Part shown: positions 42,731 to 46,409 of the stretch, piece by piece
Position numbering within the stretch: the first letter of the stretch is position 1
How the letters are laid out: every line of letters starts with the position of its first letter
Assembly (NCBI GenBank): GCA_028819215.1
Contig: JAPPMG010000079.1
Coordinates: forward strand, 1 to 46,409
DNA from: Bryobacterales bacterium
GTDB lineage: Bacteria > Acidobacteriota > Terriglobia > Bryobacterales > UBA6623
Direction: 5' to 3'
Length of the DNA: 46,409 nucleotides
The notes under the pieces: model-generated
Database searches by the model: none
Told to the model about the DNA's origin: nothing
What the model saw: only the letters and a program-made list of their open reading frames with translations
Position numbers and translations under genes: made by a program

Positions 42731-42822
<92 letters not shown>

Positions 42823-43071
42823 ATCTTACGGCGTATAAACGATTTATATGACTTCATGGGGCTCGTAACCCCCTAGTCTGATAAGGGCAGGATTCGAGCG
42901 GCATTGTGATGGGTGCGGAGACCATGCATGGCAACAAGACGATGTCGCTTGCGAACTGGGCGGGAACCATCTATCCGTACGCTCCGCTGGCTGAGCATCA
43001 TCTGGAGAAATCTGCGATAGGGACACCTTCCGCTTCCTTCCGGCAACAATGGTAGAGGGGACAAAAAGGGA

Positions 43072-44352
43072 ATGCGATTTGAGCTTCCGACGGCAAACGA
43101 GGAATTGATGGCTTACGTCCCCTCCCTGATGGACATGTTGGGTTCGCGTTGGTCCAAGCGGATCGATCAGTTGGACTCCGAACAACGGAGGTCACCGAGC
43201 CTTTGGAAGATCGTAGCCGACTATCACTGGCTGGAGATGGCGATCGAAGATTGCGCCCGTATTCGGCGAGGGCTGGCAGACTTGCCAGAGGCGAATCCGT
43301 CGATAGGGGCAGCGCTTCGGTTTGTAGCTGGCATTATCGAAGTCCGCAACCGAGTTTCGGCTCGCGGGCAGAATGAATTGGACGGTAGGTTGCGGAACGG
43401 ACTGAAGAGTGACTCTGGCTTCGCCAGTCTCTATCTGGAGGTGGAGATCGCGCTCAAACTGATGACGGCGGGCTACGACGTGACCTTTGCGGACCTGGAG
43501 AAGTCCGGAAGGCATGACTTGGATTTCAGGATCGGAGGATTCGTGGGAGAGGTGGAGTGCAAGAGCATCTCCGTTGATTCGGGACGCCGGATTCGGCGCA
43601 GGGACTTCTATCGGCTGATGGCTTCTTTGGAGCCAATGATAGTGGCGAACGAACGGGGTGTGCCGGGCGTCGTCGTCGTCACGCTAGAGGGGAGGTTGTC
43701 ACCAAACGAGGCAAGCTCCGCAAGGCTCAGTGCGGCGATTGGCGAAATGCTGAGGAAAGGCGGTCCGCGTAGGACAACTGGGAAGGGTTATCGGGTCGAA
43801 TGGCGGGACTACGGAGAGTGCTTCGACACGGAGCTGCCAGCCGACGGACAGTCCATGTATAGATTGTGTGTGGAAGTATTCGGTGCGAATGTTCATGTCG
43901 CGGGCGCGTTGTCGCCGAGGACGTGCCTCCTGGTGATGCGCAGCGAACGCGAAGACGATACGTCTAAGCCTTGGCTTGAAGCCATGCGGAAAGCAGCGAC
44001 TCAGCTGTCGAGTGATCGCCCAGGGTTCATCGTTGTGCAGTTCCAAGACCTGGCTACAGAGGATCTGTTGCTGCGTCATCTACGGCGCAGAGCTGGCCTC
44101 CTCTCGTATGCGCTGTTCGGGCACTATGGAGCGCATCATGTCAACGCAACACTGATGTGTGGGTACGGCACGTTGGTGGCAGGCAAGGAGGACTACGGCG
44201 TACCTGCATTCGGAGTACCCAATCCTAAACCGCGGTACCCGGTCGATTCGTCGCTGGCGTCACCATTCTTGGAAGGGATCAGCGATGCGGACTTCGCCGA
44301 CGCGCTAGGACTCCCGCGTCCGCAAGAGGACATTTCGAACATCCCTTTCTGA
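43072..44352 (+). CDS. Putative PD-(D/E)XK-fold nuclease of an unknown family
   Basis: I do not recognise this 426-residue protein as a named family. Residues 118-166 look like a PD-(D/E)XK core: an acidic helix (SLYLEVEIALKLMTAGYDV), then HDLDFRI with Asp149 and Asp151, then GEVECKS with Glu162 and Lys164 forming the E-x-K pair. The C-terminal half (GVPGVVVVTLEG, CLLVMRS, GFIVVQFQDL) has further alternating strands of unknown role. There is no signal peptide. It is the first gene after tRNA-Ser, on the same strand as the PPTase gene 79 bases downstream. A restriction- or defence-type DNase is plausible but inferred. Confidence 0.7.
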   Translation: MRFELPTANEELMAYVPSLMDMLGSRWSKRIDQLDSEQRRSPSLWKIVADYHWLEMAIEDCARIRRGLADLPEANPSIGAALRFVAGIIEVRNRVSARGQNELDGRLRNGLKSDSGFASLYLEVEIALKLMTAGYDVTFADLEKSGRHDLDFRIGGFVGEVECKSISVDSGRRIRRRDFYRLMASLEPMIVANERGVPGVVVVTLEGRLSPNEASSARLSAAIGEMLRKGGPRRTTGKGYRVEWRDYGECFDTELPADGQSMYRLCVEVFGANVHVAGALSPRTCLLVMRSEREDDTSKPWLEAMRKAATQLSSDRPGFIVVQFQDLATEDLLLRHLRRRAGLLSYALFGHYGAHHVNATLMCGYGTLVAGKEDYGVPAFGVPNPKPRYPVDSSLASPFLEGISDADFADALGLPRPQEDISNIPF

Positions 44353-44431
44353 CGGGTCGGGAGCGCCGGTTCCCGATCACGACCTTGAGGCGACTCTGGT
44401 AGCCGTCGTGAATCCGTGACGAGTACAGGCA

Positions 44432-45100
44432 ATGCAGCGAGCGCTTGATCCGGACGACTTGCTGGCCCTCGCGGTGCCCCAAGGTGTCCTCACGGCCGCC
44501 AGCCGCGTAGCGACCGATCACGCCCCGTCCCTACTAGCGGAAGCAGCCGTGCTTGGGTCGGTTACTTCGTTTCGGCGCAACGCGTTCGCGACGAGCAGAA
44601 GGTTGGCTCGAGAGCTAGTGGCCGAGGCTGGATGCGAGGGTGCCGCGATCGGGCGCGGTGCCGACGGAGCCCCGATTTGGCCGTCAGGGCTATGCGGGAG
44701 TTTCTCGTACAAGGAGGAGTGGTGTGCCGTGGCAGTGGCGAAGAGTGTCCCCGGTTCCGCCCTTGGCATCGACGTTGAGAGGATCGAGGACGTTCCCTGC
44801 CACGCGTGGGAGGACATTGTTTCCCCGCAAGAGCTTCAGCGAATGTCGCGCCACGGGGTCCTGCCACTGCCGCAGCTTGTCAATCTGGCGTTCACTGCGA
44901 AAGAGGCGTACTTCAAGGCGCAGTGTCCAATCACCGGAGACGCTGAACTGGAGTTTCGCGATGTCGAGTTGGGGATCGATTCGACCAGCGGGCAGTTCTC
45001 GCTCGCGCCGCTTCCGCCCGGGCTGCGAGTGGTTGCGCGGCTTCAGTGGAGCAGGAACTGGTGTGTTGCTGCGGTAGCGTTGCAACCAATCGGGACCTAG
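44432..45100 (+). CDS. 4'-phosphopantetheinyl transferase (EntD/Sfp superfamily)
   Basis: This 222-residue enzyme would transfer phosphopantetheine from CoA to a serine of a carrier protein. The magnesium-binding motif GIDVE gives Asp114 and Glu116, and FTAKEAYFK gives Glu158 with Lys157 and Lys162. WPSGLCGSFSYKEE corresponds to the WPxGxxGSxSH substrate loop, but the usual His is Tyr93. No acyl carrier protein, polyketide or non-ribosomal peptide gene is present in the window. It lies between a nuclease-like gene and an XRE/ImmA module. The ATG at 44432 is chosen, and no clear ribosome site is seen. Confidence 0.9.
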   Translation: MQRALDPDDLLALAVPQGVLTAASRVATDHAPSLLAEAAVLGSVTSFRRNAFATSRRLARELVAEAGCEGAAIGRGADGAPIWPSGLCGSFSYKEEWCAVAVAKSVPGSALGIDVERIEDVPCHAWEDIVSPQELQRMSRHGVLPLPQLVNLAFTAKEAYFKAQCPITGDAELEFRDVELGIDSTSGQFSLAPLPPGLRVVARLQWSRNWCVAAVALQPIGT

Positions 45101-45102
45101 GT

Positions 45103-45146
45103 TTGACAATCGGACGACTTTCTCCTACAATGTTCGATATTCGAAC
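45103..45146 (+). promoter_or_regulatory. Near-consensus promoter with palindromic operator at the start site
   Basis: TTGACA (45103-45108) and TACAAT (45126-45131) are separated by exactly 17 bases. The palindrome GTTCGA-TAT-TCGAAC (45132-45146) begins immediately after the -10 box and covers the expected transcription start. It is the natural operator for the XRE repressor encoded in the same operon, predicting autoregulation. The ribosome site GGAGGG follows at 45151-45156. Confidence 0.8.
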
Positions 45147-45163
45147 ACACGGAGGGATTGGTA

Positions 45164-45550
45164 GTGACAAGGAGAATACCGTGCATAAAGCGTTCGGGCT
45201 TCGACGCTCGGGAATCCACGATACGGAGCGAGCTGAAGGCCCGTCTGGACGCCGTCAAGCCAATCGGCACGCCGCCTGCCGGCACCGACGTATGGGACCA
45301 AGTCCTGCCCATCGGCTCGAAGCTCGTCGTGACAGAGCTTCGCCCGGTGGTAAGGGAACATCTGGGCGCACTGTTCCCGCTGAAGTTCGTCCGGAATGGC
45401 GGATACGAGTCGCCCGAGGAGGTGCTCGAGCATCTCATCCCGCAGCTCCGGAAGTGGTGTCCGGCGGACGCCGCAATGCACATTGAAGGTAGTGCGAACG
45501 GAACCGTGGCTGCTCCAGTAGTTCATAGAGGGGCTGGCGATGGGAGATGA
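45164..45550 (+). CDS. Unknown protein, first gene of an XRE-ImmA operon
   Basis: This protein has about 128 residues and no recognised family. It has helical stretches such as STIRSELKARLDAVK and VREHLGALFPLKFVRNGGY, then ESPEEVLEHLIPQLRKW. No signal peptide or membrane helix is visible. The GTG at 45164 is chosen because GGAGGG lies seven bases before it; a TTG at 45158 is also possible. It follows the strong promoter and operator directly. Its end overlaps the XRE gene by 11 bases. Its position before an XRE regulator and an ImmA protease suggests a partner or effector of that switch. Confidence 0.65.
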   Translation: MTRRIPCIKRSGFDARESTIRSELKARLDAVKPIGTPPAGTDVWDQVLPIGSKLVVTELRPVVREHLGALFPLKFVRNGGYESPEEVLEHLIPQLRKWCPADAAMHIEGSANGTVAAPVVHRGAGDGR

Positions 45551-45884
45551 TTTGCGTCGAGAGATTGGCTCGAAGCTCCGCGAGGCCCGCGAGTATCTCG
45601 ACCTCACGCAGCAGGAGGTTTCCGAGGTACTAGGACTATCGCGCTCAGCCATCTCACTGATCGAAAAGGGCCAACGACGGCTGGAGACGCTGGAGCTAAA
45701 GCAGCTGGCGGAGCTCTACGACCGTCCCATCTCAGATTTCACAGGGGAGCGCGCCCGACACCAACCAAACGAGATCCGAGTGCTCATGCGCAAGGCTGAA
45801 GCGATGTCTGAGCAGGATCGTCGAGAAATCGTTCAATTTGCGGACTGGCTCCTTAGCAGAGGAAGTCGAGAGACCGGGCAATGA
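45540..45884 (+). CDS. XRE-family transcriptional regulator
   Basis: This 114-residue DNA-binding protein has a Cro/CI-type helix-turn-helix at about residues 7-60 (LREAREYLDLTQQEVSEVLG, then SRSAISLIEKGQRR). The tail (about 70-114) is charged and may carry the site recognised by the neighbouring ImmA-type protease. It overlaps both flanking genes (11 bases before, four after). It probably binds the palindrome at 45132-45146 and represses its own operon, the arrangement seen in ImmR/ImmA-like switches of mobile elements. It appears complete. Confidence 0.9.
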   Translation: MGDDLRREIGSKLREAREYLDLTQQEVSEVLGLSRSAISLIEKGQRRLETLELKQLAELYDRPISDFTGERARHQPNEIRVLMRKAEAMSEQDRREIVQFADWLLSRGSRETGQ

Positions 45885-46409
45885 CGTGGCAGGATCGAAG
45901 GAACGCCGTTCTAGAAGGCACGGCGAGAGCCGCCGAAATGCATGAGGAACTCTCATTCCGGACTCGTTTGGGAGATGGGAAAGGCCCTATCGACGTGTTT
46001 CGCGTCATCATGGAAACGGACGTCGGTCTTCTCTTTCGACCACTAGACAAGCTCTTGGGTGCCTTTCTCCCTTCGCCGGTGCGCGGCATCCTAGTTACAA
46101 CGCAGCGAGACCTTTACGTTCAACGTTACACCGCCGCCCACGAGCTTGGACACTTCCTCATGGGCCACGAGGCAAGTCTCGACGACGAACGCCTGATCAG
46201 TCTCGCCACGCGGGAACAACCCCACGGCGATTTGCAGGAAATCGCGGCGGATGCGTTCGCGTCTGAGTTCCTTATGCCGAGGTGGTTGGTTGCCGCCCAA
46301 GTCCGTCGCCAACGGTGGACCGCGGACGCGCTCAGGACGCCGGGGATTGTCTATCAGTTATGGGATGGTTCGCTCCCGCTCAGCCGCAACGGCCAGTTCG
46401 ACAATGTTG
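45881..46409 (+). CDS. ImmA/IrrE-family metallopeptidase (partial, runs off the window)
   Basis: The gene begins with ATG at 45881, overlapping the XRE gene by ATGA, and is open to the end of the window (176 codons seen). The zinc motif HELGH lies in TAAHELGHFLMGH (about residues 88-95), with the third-ligand region EIAADAFASEFLMP (about 120-133). This is the ImmA/IrrE (M78) pattern. Such proteases cleave a paired XRE repressor and switch on the element after DNA damage or a related signal. Catalytic residues are all visible. The end is outside the window, so the length and any C-terminal domain cannot be judged. Confidence 0.92.
   Translation, partial: MTWQDRRNAVLEGTARAAEMHEELSFRTRLGDGKGPIDVFRVIMETDVGLLFRPLDKLLGAFLPSPVRGILVTTQRDLYVQRYTAAHELGHFLMGHEASLDDERLISLATREQPHGDLQEIAADAFASEFLMPRWLVAAQVRRQRWTADALRTPGIVYQLWDGSLPLSRNGQFDNV

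Noticed and set aside
44357..44376. Terminator after the nuclease-like gene
   Set aside because: TCGGGA/TCCCGA makes only a six-pair stem with an eight-base loop and no T run, so it is too weak to call.
45181..45486. Alternative frame starting GTG at 45181 after AAGGAG
   Set aside because: The product is almost only Arg, Ala, Gly and Pro, typical of a shadow frame. The 45164 frame has a normal composition and overlaps the next gene as in an operon.

Overview
The window is about 46 kb of GC-rich bacterial chromosome, densely coded on both strands. The gene content is Gram-negative and non-enteric: a Tat-exported molybdenum hydroxylase, haem-c quinoproteins with signal peptides, exported sulfatases, and a large eukaryotic-type isoleucyl-tRNA synthetase. 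This suggests an uncultivated, possibly Acidobacteriota-like, heterotroph. The taxon is inference only, because no rRNA gene or other phylogenetic marker settles it.

Layout. 151-3170 (+): pyridoxal-phosphate synthase pdxS-pdxT, a small helical protein and a HemW-like radical SAM protein. 3180-9378 (-): one co-directional run of three GT2 and one GT4 glycosyltransferases ending in a DinG/YoaA-type Fe-S helicase, probably surface-polysaccharide synthesis plus a co-transcribed repair gene. 9470-10723 (+): a class V aminotransferase. 10819-11441 (-): an AbrB-Doc toxin-antitoxin pair with a palindromic operator. 11521-13623 (-): a membrane-anchored unknown, a MidA-type methyltransferase and a small unknown. 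13684-15039 (+): a HEAT-repeat protein with a degenerate cyclophilin domain. 15182-18974 (+): a three-gene molybdenum hydroxylase operon ending in a good hairpin, then a 73-residue cysteine-containing protein. 19298-23174: two divergent exported sulfatases flanking an odd MNT-nucleotidyltransferase/DinJ-antitoxin pair. 23309-28001 (+): two tandem quinoprotein dehydrogenases with an N-terminal haem c site, about 92% identical. 28275-32889 (+): a TPR protein, a short repeat cluster, an A-type Fe-S carrier, a methyltransferase and a propeller protein with a degenerate phosphoesterase tail. 32996-38852 (+): ileS with a ~105-residue insertion, rlmN and a MetE-like methyltransferase. 38853-39691: a gene-poor stretch with 72-bp tandem repeats and a fragment of a Fic-type protein. 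39692-42633 (+): a sugar nucleotidyltransferase overlapping a phosphohexomutase. 42731-42820: tRNA-Ser(GGA). 43072 to the end (+): an accessory block with a PD-(D/E)XK-like nuclease, a 4'-phosphopantetheinyl transferase, and an operon of an unknown gene, an XRE regulator and an ImmA/IrrE protease that runs off the window.

How the genes fit together. The exported sulfatases, haem-c quinoproteins and molybdenum hydroxylase point to periplasmic oxidation of sugars, alcohols or aldehydes, possibly released from sulfated polymers. The glycosyltransferases, nucleotidyltransferase and phosphohexomutase point to polysaccharide synthesis. The strongest candidate for something undescribed is the block after tRNA-Ser. 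It has nuclease, carrier-protein-activating enzyme and protease-controlled repressor genes in one direction, and a near-consensus promoter whose palindromic operator sits at the predicted transcription start.
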